From: Pseudomonadota bacterium
GTDB lineage: Bacteria > Pseudomonadota > Alphaproteobacteria > UBA2136 > JAPKEQ01
Length of the DNA stretch: 64,000 nucleotides
Assembly: GCA_036141575.1 (NCBI GenBank)
Contig: JAYZXF010000016.1
Location: forward strand, 1-64,000
Direction of reading: 5' to 3'
This document shows positions 32,635 to 41,012 of the stretch, piece by piece. The notes beneath the pieces were generated by a model. The model did no database searches. It was not told where the DNA came from and saw only the letters and a list, made by a program, of their open reading frames with translations. The translations under genes were made by a program, and so were the position numbers. How positions within the stretch are numbered: the first letter of the stretch is position 1; each line of letters begins with the position of its first letter.

Positions 32635-32799
32635 AGGGTTTCTCCTTCAAGAGAAAAAAAAGGGGGGGAAATATTCCAGCAAAAACAAGCCTAATGGCTT
32701 GAACAAAAGGAACAGAATTGTTTTGGATTCATAAAAGTCTGACACAGTCCCCATTGCTTACAAAGCATTTTTTTTGATTTTTTGCAAAAACATCAAAAA

Positions 32800-32826
32800 A
32801 GAAGCGGCTCAAATCATGAGCCGCCC
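32800..32826 (-). terminator. Terminator of the 36575-32847 operon
   Basis: GCGGCTC/GAGCCGC; minus strand continues into TTCTTTTTTGATG. Confidence 0.8.
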
Positions 32827-32846
32827 CCCTTCTCTTTTCAAGCAAA

Positions 32847-34181
32847 CTAAGCGTCTTGCAGGTCATCCCTTACCATGACCAATTCAACACCCCAGTGTGT
32901 GGCAAGATCCAGCACACTCTCGTAGGCGTCTCTTGGATGGAGGAACTTTTTGTTGAACATCATCACTGTACCGCGTTCTGGGTTAATTTTACTTACGTTG
33001 CAGGCAATGATGTCATACAGCTTAACAATATGATCCTCTGGATCGTTATAGAGGCATAGCTCAAAGTGTGGCAAGTGAGAGAACTCTGTCTTGTAATCGA
33101 TAATCTTAGGTTCATCATCTGTCTCTTCCTGCACCTCAGTCTTCATGCTATCGCCTTCAGTTGACATGTTTTGAAGAAATTCATCACGACGTGCTTTAAG
33201 GGCTTCTTTATGTCGTTCCATTTCCTTTTGTGCAGACTCATCAAATGTTGGCACATGGTTGAAGTACACAAAGAGAACAGAAAACAGAATCACCAAAAGA
33301 AGAGCTGAAAGGTATTCCATACTCATAGATGGGTAATCTACATAACCAAACGCACCGCCAATGTACTGGAACGTAAATGTCAGCAGTGGAGAAATGGCTG
33401 TAATCGCAAGAAAGTTTTCAGACTTAATCACTTTTGTTGAAATAAACTCAAAGTAACGAATCGCCCCAAGGCCAAACAAACCGTAAAAGGCCGCAAAGAT
33501 AAAGCTTGGTACATTTACAAACTGTTCAAACGTTGGCGCAAAGCCAAATGTGTTGATATCAAACATACTTTGAAGCGTTGAGATAATCGCAAGAAACACA
33601 ATAAACGTGACAGACGTTGCTGTCATAATAAAGGCGGTTACACGCAAGCGCTGTGAGATACTTGTCGCCAAGTTATTTGTCTTATGTGTTTCACTAATGA
33701 GTGCCTGCATCGCTTGGAAAAAACTAAAGAAGAAAATAAGCGTGTAAACAGGAACACGAACCTCAGATGGGACAAAGTAAGCCACCCACACGAGTGTTCC
33801 AAACAGCCCAACAAAAGCAAGCATGCCCTTTTCCATACGAGCACGTTTCATAAACACAAAGCCAATAAGAGAGGAACATACAATACTAAAGCGGCCAAGC
33901 AGGCTCATATCTGCAGCACTGATATACGTCATGGCTGCCACAAAGCAAGCTGTACTCAGTAGAAACGTAACACCGTATGTCCACGTACTGAGAGACTGCA
34001 TTGTCTCTTTTGCAAGCAGGCCAGGCCCGGCCACAACAAGCATTGAGAGAGAGGCAAAAAGCATCCCTTGCCCAACAAATAAAATTGGATGAATATCAAA
34101 GTTTCCAACAAACATCATCACTACGTTAAAGAACGCAACAATAAGGCTCCATGCAACGGCTGCTATATACCCTTCTCTCAT
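32847..34181 (-). CDS. Polytopic membrane protein, EamA/DMT-like, with cytoplasmic C-terminal domain
   Basis: 444 aa. About ten hydrophobic helices in the first ~310 residues, in two halves, as in drug/metabolite transporter (EamA) proteins; then a highly charged linker and a soluble domain (from about 355) ending LATHWGVELVMVRDDLQDA. The soluble tail is unusual for EamA transporters. Its start overlaps the 81-aa gene by 4 nt (ATGA), so it is cotranscribed and coupled. Substrate unknown; the linked polyamine-synthase-like gene makes an amine a reasonable guess only. Confidence 0.75.
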   Translation of the reverse strand: MREGYIAAVAWSLIVAFFNVVMMFVGNFDIHPILFVGQGMLFASLSMLVVAGPGLLAKETMQSLSTWTYGVTFLLSTACFVAAMTYISAADMSLLGRFSIVCSSLIGFVFMKRARMEKGMLAFVGLFGTLVWVAYFVPSEVRVPVYTLIFFFSFFQAMQALISETHKTNNLATSISQRLRVTAFIMTATSVTFIVFLAIISTLQSMFDINTFGFAPTFEQFVNVPSFIFAAFYGLFGLGAIRYFEFISTKVIKSENFLAITAISPLLTFTFQYIGGAFGYVDYPSMSMEYLSALLLVILFSVLFVYFNHVPTFDESAQKEMERHKEALKARRDEFLQNMSTEGDSMKTEVQEETDDEPKIIDYKTEFSHLPHFELCLYNDPEDHIVKLYDIIACNVSKINPERGTVMMFNKKFLHPRDAYESVLDLATHWGVELVMVRDDLQDA

Positions 34182-34423
34182 AGGAAGCCTCCTCCCGCTG
34201 CATACTTACTAAAGGTCATAATAAAGATGGCATAAGTCATGATGACAGAGAGCACAACAAACATCATCGTGTAGTACACTTTCAACTGTTTCGCGTCTGA
34301 TGTTCTTAGCTGCACAGGTTCACCCTTGCGACGCTTCGCAAGCTTCTCCAAAAAGAGCTTCTCCTGCACATTTACAGGAAGAGGCCTACGCTTATCCTCG
34401 TTCATCTTCTGACTTTTCACCAT
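34178..34423 (-). CDS. Small single-helix membrane protein in spermidine-synthase operon
   Basis: 81 aa (or 75 aa from the internal ATG of MNEDKRR). A basic N-terminal half (RRPLPVNVQEKLFLEKLAKRRKGE) is followed by one TM helix (about 52-73, VYYTMMFVVLSVIMTYAIFIM) and a Gly-rich end. It overlaps both neighbours by short stretches, so it is translationally linked. It may be a partner subunit of the polytopic protein encoded downstream. Confidence 0.7.
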   Translation of the reverse strand: MVKSQKMNEDKRRPLPVNVQEKLFLEKLAKRRKGEPVQLRTSDAKQLKVYYTMMFVVLSVIMTYAIFIMTFSKYAAGGGFL

Positions 34424-36575
34424 TCCTAATTCTTTCTTCTCGTTTCAGGGCTCTCAGTACTTTGAGCGCACTGTTCTTTTCATCCGTCCATAGAGGGGAT
34501 GCCTCTACACGGTCAGTTTCAATATTACCCCAATTATAGTTTTCTTTCATAGACATAACGAGATTTTTATCAGCACTTACACCAAACCAGTTTGACGCAT
34601 AAATCAGCTGATCTTCGTCTGTATCTAGGAAACGGTGCATCGGCTCTAGGCCAAGTTCGTAAGCTTGCTTAAACAACAGCGGTGAAAAATCAAAGTGTCT
34701 GTTACTTACGTTATAAAGCACAGCTCCACCTTCTTTAAGGTGGTCTGTATAAAGCTTCATGGCTTCCATTGTCAGCATATGAATCGGCACAGAGTCAGAG
34801 CTAAATGCGTCCAATAGAATGATGTCGTATTTCTTACCCGAGTTTTTGAGGTTTAAGCGACCATCACCCAGAATTATATTCACGTTGACGCCTAACTCTT
34901 CTGCTTGTTTAAGGTATGTAAACAGCCCTGTTTCATATGAAATTTTAACCACTGTTGGATCAATCTCGTAAATATCAAAGTCATGGCCTACATTTCCGTA
35001 AAAGTCAGCCATACCACCAGTACCAAGGCCAATCATAGCCACATCAAGTTTTGAGTATGTAGGGTCAAGAATTTCAAAAGCTGCATAAGCAGGTTTGTAA
35101 TAAGACCACCCTGTTCTCTTATTATCAAGAGACTGAACACCATGTGTTGTTGATCCGTGAAGTAGATATCTTGCATTGGTATGTGGAAGGTCTAGGACAC
35201 GGTAAAAGCCATAAAAGCTTCGGTCAGTATGTACGTAATTCAAGTTAAAGACACTTAGAGCCAAGCACACCATAATGCTTACTGGGAACAGGTAACGGTA
35301 CCTAAAGAAGAGCAAGCTATACACAAGGAAGAGCGTTGCAATAATAAACGTAACACCTTGAAGGTTAAATACCCAAAAGGCTACCATTGCAAGTGTGACA
35401 AACGTTGCAACCATTGTAATTTGACGGTTTGTCACATTCTTATAAATAACAGGCATAGGCCCCACAAGCAGAGCAACTGCAAGGCTGAGCGGGTACTCCC
35501 ACATCCAGTTAATAAAGAAAATTGGCGCAATAATCACATGGAAAATGCCACCAAAAACGCCACCAAAGGCAATTGCCAAGTAGTATGATTCTAAGTGGTG
35601 TTTCTCTGGTCGGGCATTGTACAGGATCACATGGACATAAAGTGCAATGAGGAAATAAATCAGCAAGTGAAGGATGATATTTTCAATCGTGGCATTGATT
35701 CTTAAAATCATCATAATAAAGACCAGAACAGTCAGTCCACGTACCATTTTTGAGAACTGTGTTAGATCCTTAACATGATAGCCTCCAAAGGCAATGATGT
35801 ATGTCAGCAGGAAAACACCTAGCGGCAGAATCCAGAACATTGGGAAAGCTGCAATATCAGACGTAATATAAAACGTCACGCCATGCATCAGGCTAGATGG
35901 GATAAACGCAAGAAAAGCCCAGTACCCAAGTTGTTTAAACGTTGGATGATCCACTGCATTCATTTTTGTATTGAGCTCAATATCTGCCTTTTTCGTAAAG
36001 CCTGTCCAAGACAGTAAAATCATAAACCCAACGCCCCAAACGAGAGCGATCATACCCCATAGAGCCACTTGCTCTAAAGTTGTGTAATAAGGCTCTAAAA
36101 ACAAAGGATATGCGAGCAGCCCAAGCAGGCTCCCTGCATTACTAAACGCATACAAGCTATAAGGCTCTTTATTTGGAAAATGAATTACTTCAAGTCTCTG
36201 AATCAGAGAGACCGTTGTTGAAAGAAACAGGAACGGTACGCCAACAACGCTAAGGCCGTAAATAACAGTACTGAGCCACGGCGCTGCCGTATTCACGTGC
36301 TCTACGGCACTCACATTAAGCGGGAGCGCAAATATACCGCAGAGAATAATCAGGCCAATCTGCCCCCATGCTGCCCATTTTAAAGGCACCGCTTTCCAAA
36401 GCCATGCATAAAAGTACCCTGCAAGTAACAGCGCTTGGAAAAGAAGAAGCAATGTATTCCACACCATAGATGACCCTCCAAGATAAGGAAGAAGAGGTTT
36501 TGCAATCATCGGCTGAAGTACGAATAAAAGAAGTCCACCCAAAAAGACTGTGAGTGAAGAAATTGTGTGAAACAC
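34392..36575 (-). CDS. Membrane-embedded spermidine-synthase-like protein
   Basis: 727 aa. Residues 1 to about 420 form 10-12 membrane helices; about 490-690 is a Rossmann-type aminopropyltransferase-like domain: GLGTGGMADFYG (motif I), YEIDP (acidic ribose-binding position), LGDGRLNL and DIILLDAFSSDSVP. Such fusions are annotated as spermidine synthase-like but mostly untested; they may methylate or modify substrates rather than make spermidine. First gene of a three-gene operon. Confidence 0.85.
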   Translation of the reverse strand: MFHTISSLTVFLGGLLLFVLQPMIAKPLLPYLGGSSMVWNTLLLLFQALLLAGYFYAWLWKAVPLKWAAWGQIGLIILCGIFALPLNVSAVEHVNTAAPWLSTVIYGLSVVGVPFLFLSTTVSLIQRLEVIHFPNKEPYSLYAFSNAGSLLGLLAYPLFLEPYYTTLEQVALWGMIALVWGVGFMILLSWTGFTKKADIELNTKMNAVDHPTFKQLGYWAFLAFIPSSLMHGVTFYITSDIAAFPMFWILPLGVFLLTYIIAFGGYHVKDLTQFSKMVRGLTVLVFIMMILRINATIENIILHLLIYFLIALYVHVILYNARPEKHHLESYYLAIAFGGVFGGIFHVIIAPIFFINWMWEYPLSLAVALLVGPMPVIYKNVTNRQITMVATFVTLAMVAFWVFNLQGVTFIIATLFLVYSLLFFRYRYLFPVSIMVCLALSVFNLNYVHTDRSFYGFYRVLDLPHTNARYLLHGSTTHGVQSLDNKRTGWSYYKPAYAAFEILDPTYSKLDVAMIGLGTGGMADFYGNVGHDFDIYEIDPTVVKISYETGLFTYLKQAEELGVNVNIILGDGRLNLKNSGKKYDIILLDAFSSDSVPIHMLTMEAMKLYTDHLKEGGAVLYNVSNRHFDFSPLLFKQAYELGLEPMHRFLDTDEDQLIYASNWFGVSADKNLVMSMKENYNWGNIETDRVEASPLWTDEKNSALKVLRALKREERIRNGEKSEDERG

Positions 36576-36658
36576 GCGTATTTACCTTTTATTATTTTTA
36601 TTCCCATAAAAAATAAGAGATTTTGAAGGTGCTGGCTAACTTTTTCTTAAAATAAAGG

Positions 36659-36686
36659 TTGATTAAATTCCCTTTAGGCCTAATAT
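36659..36686 (+). promoter_or_regulatory. Sigma-70-type promoter
   Basis: TTGATT - 16 nt - TAATAT. Confidence 0.55.
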
Positions 36687-36741
36687 GCCAACAAAATTCA
36701 TCTCTCTTTTCTTTTCTGCTGTCATATAGGAGTTCTACAGC

Positions 36742-37299
36742 ATGAATAAAACATCCGTAACCTTGGTTTTGGAAGGCATCAAATATACACTGTTCCCAAG
36801 TGGAACAGTTGCGATTGAAGACGGCGAACCCACAGCATGGACCAAGATCAATGAAACAGACCGCTATCGCCTGATTGAAGCCGGCCTGATGCGGGCACAA
36901 AGCCCCAAGCGCATTCCCGCAGATTACCGCCTACTGATTTACCAAACTCTGGAAGATCATCAGCAGGCTGATGTCTACGCACGGCTTTACCAGACGCTCT
37001 CCAAAGGACAGAAAAAGCACGTCCGTGCACGTGTCACAATCCGAGGCACACGTTACCGCCTACATGATGACGCCAGCGTCACCATTAACGGCAAGGACAA
37101 CATCCCTTGGCTGCTCATGGAGGGTTCGCACCGCCATGCACTGGTTTACGAGTGCATCACGCGGGCTTACTATAAAGAGCATCCCCATAGCCGTAACGCT
37201 CCATTTCTTTCTGATGAACTGGCGGGCTATATCGAAAATGCTGTGAAAGACCCTGACCAATACAAAGTATTTGAACAGGTTTGCGGCTCTTTTGAGTAA
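36742..37299 (+). CDS. Unknown 185-aa protein with an internal duplication
   Basis: ATG after TAGGAG. Two repeats of about 50 residues: residues 5-50 (VTLVLEGIKYTLFPSGTV..) and 96-142 (VRARVTIRGTRYRLHDDASV..). Each has two strands of the pattern V-x-(L/I)-x-G-x-(K/R)-Y-x-L, a PxAW or IPWL segment and a following helix. A third partial helix-rich unit follows. No known domain. Monocistronic CTG-rich cassette. Confidence 0.75.
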   Translation: MNKTSVTLVLEGIKYTLFPSGTVAIEDGEPTAWTKINETDRYRLIEAGLMRAQSPKRIPADYRLLIYQTLEDHQQADVYARLYQTLSKGQKKHVRARVTIRGTRYRLHDDASVTINGKDNIPWLLMEGSHRHALVYECITRAYYKEHPHSRNAPFLSDELAGYIENAVKDPDQYKVFEQVCGSFE

Positions 37300-37310
37300 A
37301 TCGATGTTAA

Positions 37311-37342
37311 AAGAAGCCCCCAAGTTGGGGCTTCTTTTTTAT
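37311..37342 (+). terminator. Intrinsic terminator
   Basis: AAGAAGCCCC/GGGGCTTCTTTTTT; ATCGAT spans the base after the stop codon. Confidence 0.85.
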
Positions 37343-37412
37343 TTGCAGCAACCGCTCTTCGTGTTAAAGGTAAGTCATCTTCATCTGTGTCCCTGTTTAA
37401 CGGAGTTTCCCT

Positions 37413-37646
37413 ATGGCACACTCTCCTAAAATTACCTTCACATTCTCCGACAGCAAAAAGATTATCAAAGCTGCCGAGCATCTGGATGATGTGATTCAGG
37501 CGTTCAATAAATATGAACGTGCTGGCTACCCCAACCCTTTCACCATTGCCACCAAAGTTGACGACGAAGAGATCACGTTCCTGTTTTTCAAAAAGACATG
37601 GCACACATTCCCCGAGATGACCGTTGGCATTCTTGCAAAGGATTAA
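37413..37646 (+). CDS. Unknown 77-aa protein
   Basis: ATG after CGGAG. Small alpha/beta protein: strand (KITFTFS), helix (KKIIKAAEHLDDVIQAFNKY), then two strands (PFTIATKV, EEITFLFFKK). No export signal or recognisable motif. Own terminator; no convincing promoter, although a TTGCAG lies upstream. Confidence 0.7.
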   Translation: MAHSPKITFTFSDSKKIIKAAEHLDDVIQAFNKYERAGYPNPFTIATKVDDEEITFLFFKKTWHTFPEMTVGILAKD

Positions 37647-37655
37647 TCGACACAA

Positions 37656-37686
37656 AAAAGCCTCTGTTTTTACAGAGGCTTTTTGC
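37656..37686. terminator. Bidirectional terminator
   Basis: AAAAGCCTCTGT/ACAGAGGCTTTTT; TCGA directly after the stop codon. Confidence 0.85.
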
Positions 37687-37695
37687 ATATTAACT

Positions 37696-38424
37696 TTAAT
37701 GTGTTTTTGTCACTTCTGGCCTAACTGGAGGCCTGCTCCTTACGCTTAAATTAGGGATATTTGCAATTTCACCTGTCCATAGTCCTTGATAAATAGCGCC
37801 CTTAACATTTGTTAAATTAGTATTTCTATCCATAGTCACCGTCCCGCCATCTCCCACAGGAACCCAAGTATCGTCGACACGAATGTAAGACTCAATTGTT
37901 ACATTTACTGTATTACCAGAGCTCCATTCTTTATCTACATCCCGCCTAAATTGAAACGTATGTGTTCTGGTCTTCAAAACCGCGCTTGAAATCGTATCAA
38001 TATTTAAAACTTGGAAAATATCTGCTGGTATATGCTTTGGGGTATACGACTGAGGCTCTTGATAAGAGATATTATAGTGTCGATCTGTATCAATAATCTC
38101 AGAATTTGGAATAACTTCCAGTACACCTGCAGAAGATACAGACATACAGTTGCCTTCACTATTAGGGGCTCGTGTTGGTGAATAAATCATGCCGCGGTCT
38201 GCACAGTTATTAAAAGCATCCACTTCTGTACGAAGTGTTGTTACGTTGCTTTCAATTGCCGCCACGCGTGTTCCCATGACTGCTGAGTAACTTTCCAGCG
38301 CTGTTTTAAGTGCAACAACTTGACGAGACAAACCTTCTGAGCCAACACCTTGCCCCCAGCTAGATGCTGTGGATACCATAAGAAACGCCGCAGCAAGAGA
38401 GAGTGCTTTTGTATTAAAAATCAT
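37696..38424 (-). CDS. Secreted protein with coiled-coil module, paralogue of 28251-29072
   Basis: 242 aa with a signal peptide ending near SWGQ (24). Residues 30-90 (GLSRQVVALKTALESY, then FNNCADRGMIYSP, then GNC) match the N-terminal module of the 28251 protein including both Cys and the (V/I)Y(A/S)P motif. The C-terminal ~150 residues are an unrelated beta-rich domain (QFRRDVDKEW.., TVNVTIESYIRVDD). The constant stalk and exchangeable tip resemble adhesin, pilus-tip or tail-fibre organisation. Convergent with a cassette. Confidence 0.8.
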   Translation of the reverse strand: MIFNTKALSLAAAFLMVSTASSWGQGVGSEGLSRQVVALKTALESYSAVMGTRVAAIESNVTTLRTEVDAFNNCADRGMIYSPTRAPNSEGNCMSVSSAGVLEVIPNSEIIDTDRHYNISYQEPQSYTPKHIPADIFQVLNIDTISSAVLKTRTHTFQFRRDVDKEWSSGNTVNVTIESYIRVDDTWVPVGDGGTVTMDRNTNLTNVKGAIYQGLWTGEIANIPNLSVRSRPPVRPEVTKTH

Positions 38425-38557
38425 ATTATATCAACCCCGTGCATATACTATTTAGATCATATATAACCCTAACAACTTATAGAAACTATCTCAAACTTTT
38501 CGTGACACTAACCAATTATTTTTTAATCCTTATGATAAAGAAGAGACAACGCCACCT

Positions 38558-38588
38558 ATTGAAACTCCAAAAACCCTTCCCATACTTT
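38558..38588 (+). promoter_or_regulatory. Sigma-32-like promoter
   Basis: ATTGAAA - 14 nt - CCCATACTTT. Confidence 0.65.
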
Positions 38589-38648
38589 ATTTACTACCCC
38601 TTGTAAAAAGGATCATCTCTCTGTCAATTCTATCCCATGGAGGTTCCC

Positions 38649-39011
38649 ATGAAATTCGCAGTTATTGCCGCGCTGGCCATTGCCGCAGCCCCCCTGAGCG
38701 TTGCAGCTCAAGAACCGGTCATCATCCCTGGTGGTGAATATATGATCGCCTATCACAACGGCCAAGGTGTTGTTTGCCCCAAAGGGGAAGAATGCACCTT
38801 CTGGAAGGACACCGACATGACCCACATGGTCAATGTTGTTGGCTACATTGCCAGCGCCACGGTGAAAAACTTTGGCGCCACACAGCGCGCCAAAGGTGAT
38901 GACGTGCCAACCCGTGCCCAGTTTGAAAAACTGCTGACGGACAGCCGCTGGCCCGCCCACTTCAAAGCCCTGTATGAGGCCGCAAAGAAACTAGAGCGCA
39001 GCAGCGCCTAA
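38649..39011 (+). CDS. Secreted 120-aa protein
   Basis: Start at GGAGG-TTCCC-ATG; the earlier in-frame ATG overlaps the ribosome binding site. Signal peptide MKFAVIAALAIAAAPLSVAA. Mature part: two Cys in VVCPKGEECTFW (7 residues apart, likely a disulfide loop), then a helical C-terminus (AHFKALYEAAKKLERS). Periplasmic. Unrecognised family, heat-shock-type promoter, own terminator. Confidence 0.8.
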   Translation: MKFAVIAALAIAAAPLSVAAQEPVIIPGGEYMIAYHNGQGVVCPKGEECTFWKDTDMTHMVNVVGYIASATVKNFGATQRAKGDDVPTRAQFEKLLTDSRWPAHFKALYEAAKKLERSSA

Positions 39012-39022
39012 TCACTCGAAAC

Positions 39023-39056
39023 AAAGCCCCGCAAAATGCGGGGCTTTGGCTTTTCT
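39023..39056. terminator. Bidirectional terminator
   Basis: AAAGCCCCGC/GCGGGGCTTT; TCGA in the plus-strand spacer. Confidence 0.85.
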
Positions 39057-40123
39057 TAGAATGGTACTGGGTAGTCTTGGTAGACCTTATGAATGTCTTT
39101 CAGACACTCTTCACTCAGTTCCACATCCACAGCAGCAATATTGCTCTTCAGCTGTTCCATGTTTGTGGCACCAATAATGGTACTCGTCATCCATGGCTCA
39201 CGAATTGTAAAGGCAATCGCCATCTGACATACATCTAGGCCATGTTTTTCAGCCACGCCCATGTAGGCACGTACAGCCTTATCTGTGTTCAGTGCAAGGC
39301 GTGTATGGAAACGATCTTCCTGTCCGCTCATGACTTCTGGTGAAAAACGTGCGCCTTTTGGAAACTTGCCATCTAGGTACTTTCCGCTCAGTACACCCAT
39401 TTGTAGCGGAGACCATGGCAGGTAAGCGACCTCTTCCAGCGCACAAGCTTCTGCAACATCATGCTCATCACGTCGACGCAGAAGGTTATATTCATTCTGA
39501 ATACTCACAATACGTGGTAGCCCGTGTTTTTCAGCAAGTTCAGCAAACTGTGTAATACCCCAAGCAGAGTCATCAGACAGGCCAATATGGCGAATTTTAC
39601 CTGCATCCACTTGTGCTTTAAGCGCTTCAAGTATCTCGAGCTTGTTTTCAATAATTTTCGCGCGTGCCTCTTTACCCATAGCAGGTTTAAAGTCCCACCA
39701 GTTGGCAAAGTGATAGTTCGAGCGGTTTGTTGGCCAGTGCAGTTGATACACATCAATATAATCTGTTTTCAGGCGCTTTAGGCTTTCATCTACAGCGACT
39801 TCAATGTTGGCTTTATTAATCACAGGAGCCTCTTCACCACGGGCCCAAGGTACTGGTGAAAACTTAGTGGCAAGAACCACATCAGAGCGCTTACCACGGC
39901 TCTCAAACCAGTTTCCGATGACGGTTTCTGTTGTCCCGTAAGTTTCTGGAGATGGTGGAATGGCGTACATTTCAGCTGTATCCCAAAAGTTTACGCCCTG
40001 CTCAAGTGCGTAATCCATTTGACGGGAGCCTTCGTCTTGTGTGTTTTGCTTGCCCCAAGTCATTGTCCCAAGGCAGATACGGCTCACCTGCACATCAGAT
40101 GAACCCAATTTTGCGTATTTCAT
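39056..40123 (-). CDS. Aldo/keto reductase, Tas-like
   Basis: 355 aa from MKYAKLG (a further 20 residues are open upstream). NADPH-dependent TIM-barrel oxidoreductase: catalytic tetrad D48, Y53, K87 and H129 (FWDTAEMY, LATKF, QLHWPTN), cofactor end IIGATNMEQL. The NYHFANWWDFKP insert around residue 135 and the length fit the Tas subgroup of AKRs. Substrate unknown. Single core-type gene; no ribosome binding site stands out. Confidence 0.9.
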   Translation of the reverse strand: MKYAKLGSSDVQVSRICLGTMTWGKQNTQDEGSRQMDYALEQGVNFWDTAEMYAIPPSPETYGTTETVIGNWFESRGKRSDVVLATKFSPVPWARGEEAPVINKANIEVAVDESLKRLKTDYIDVYQLHWPTNRSNYHFANWWDFKPAMGKEARAKIIENKLEILEALKAQVDAGKIRHIGLSDDSAWGITQFAELAEKHGLPRIVSIQNEYNLLRRRDEHDVAEACALEEVAYLPWSPLQMGVLSGKYLDGKFPKGARFSPEVMSGQEDRFHTRLALNTDKAVRAYMGVAEKHGLDVCQMAIAFTIREPWMTSTIIGATNMEQLKSNIAAVDVELSEECLKDIHKVYQDYPVPF

Positions 40124-40220
40124 TAAAAGAAATGCCCTATTTGTTTTGTGGATTTTCAGAAAGGTTAACATAGGACTTTCCAAACCTAAAGTTCAAAATT
40201 ATCGAACCTAAAATTTTCTC

Positions 40221-40249
40221 TTGATCTTTATATCCCTCTCTTCTATACC
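40221..40249 (+). promoter_or_regulatory. Sigma-70-type promoter
   Basis: TTGATC - 17 nt - TATACC. Confidence 0.55.
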
Positions 40250-40304
40250 GCATTTATACCTACTCTCTCGTTCTGTTTAGAGGCATCCACCCGGATGAAT
40301 ACTC

Positions 40305-40892
40305 ATGATCTACATCCCTCGCTTCCCTTTTGTGGCACGTGGAATTAAATTTGATATTTGCCATGGCTTTGAAGGTGAGCATAAGCAAAACTTACTACAG
40401 GGTTTTCATGCTTTTACAGCAGATCCAAGACCACTCCTCTTTCATCAACTTGTACGTGATGCAACAGCAGTTGGGTCAGGCTCATATGCACGCGTATTTG
40501 AAAATCCGCTCTTCCCTAATCAGGTTTTTAAACTCACCAACAAACAAGACAAAGGCTACCAACGCTGGATGGAAGACTTTGTGCTTAAGCGGCAAAACAA
40601 CCGCTTTGTCCCTCAGGTTAATAGCTATGCCCGCACCAATACGGGGCGTATTCTTTGCATGATGGAAAAATTGACGCCAAGCTATGAAGTACCAGATGGC
40701 TTTCGCTATAATGAAAACCAGAAAGGTGCTGGCTTACATCTAGATTTTGCACCGCATGATGAACTCCCCGATGAGCTGCGTCAGATTAAAGCTTTTCTGT
40801 ATGACTTCCTCTATAATGACTCCATTGATATTCGCGTGCCCAATGTGATGCGTCGCGGAGAGCAAGTTGTCATTACGGACCCTCTCTTCTAA
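40305..40892 (+). CDS. Small kinase-fold-like protein, family member D
   Basis: 195 aa. Best preserved kinase-like N-lobe of the family: GSGSYARVFE (glycine loop, 57-66), K76 in NQVFKLT, E90 in WMEDFVL, then NNRFVPQV and MMEKL. C-terminus IDIRVPNVMRRGEQVVITDPLF with N180 and D192, matching the layout D-x-x-x-x-N-(V/I)-x-R-R-G-x-x-V-I-T-D-P of small phosphotransferase-like proteins. Start ATG follows CGGATG, a modest site. Adjacent to member E. Confidence 0.78.
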   Translation: MIYIPRFPFVARGIKFDICHGFEGEHKQNLLQGFHAFTADPRPLLFHQLVRDATAVGSGSYARVFENPLFPNQVFKLTNKQDKGYQRWMEDFVLKRQNNRFVPQVNSYARTNTGRILCMMEKLTPSYEVPDGFRYNENQKGAGLHLDFAPHDELPDELRQIKAFLYDFLYNDSIDIRVPNVMRRGEQVVITDPLF

Positions 40893-40898
40893 AAACGA

Positions 40899-40927
40899 AA
40901 AAAGCCCCCATCTCGGGGGCTTTTTAT
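40899..40927 (+). terminator. Intrinsic terminator, same sequence as at 41657
   Basis: AAAAAGCCCCC-ATCTC-GGGGGCTTTTT; ACGA in the spacer. Stem and loop are identical to the terminator of the next cassette. Confidence 0.85.
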
Positions 40928-40937
40928 CTATTCATGA

Positions 40938-40969
40938 CTTGTAATATCAAAACTCCACCCCCATATATT
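40938..40969 (+). promoter_or_regulatory. Sigma-32-like promoter
   Basis: CTTGTAA - 14 nt - CCCCATATATT. Confidence 0.55.
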
Positions 40970-41012
40970 AAGTACGTACCAACCTTCCTTCACTTTCTTG
41001 GAGATCAGACTT

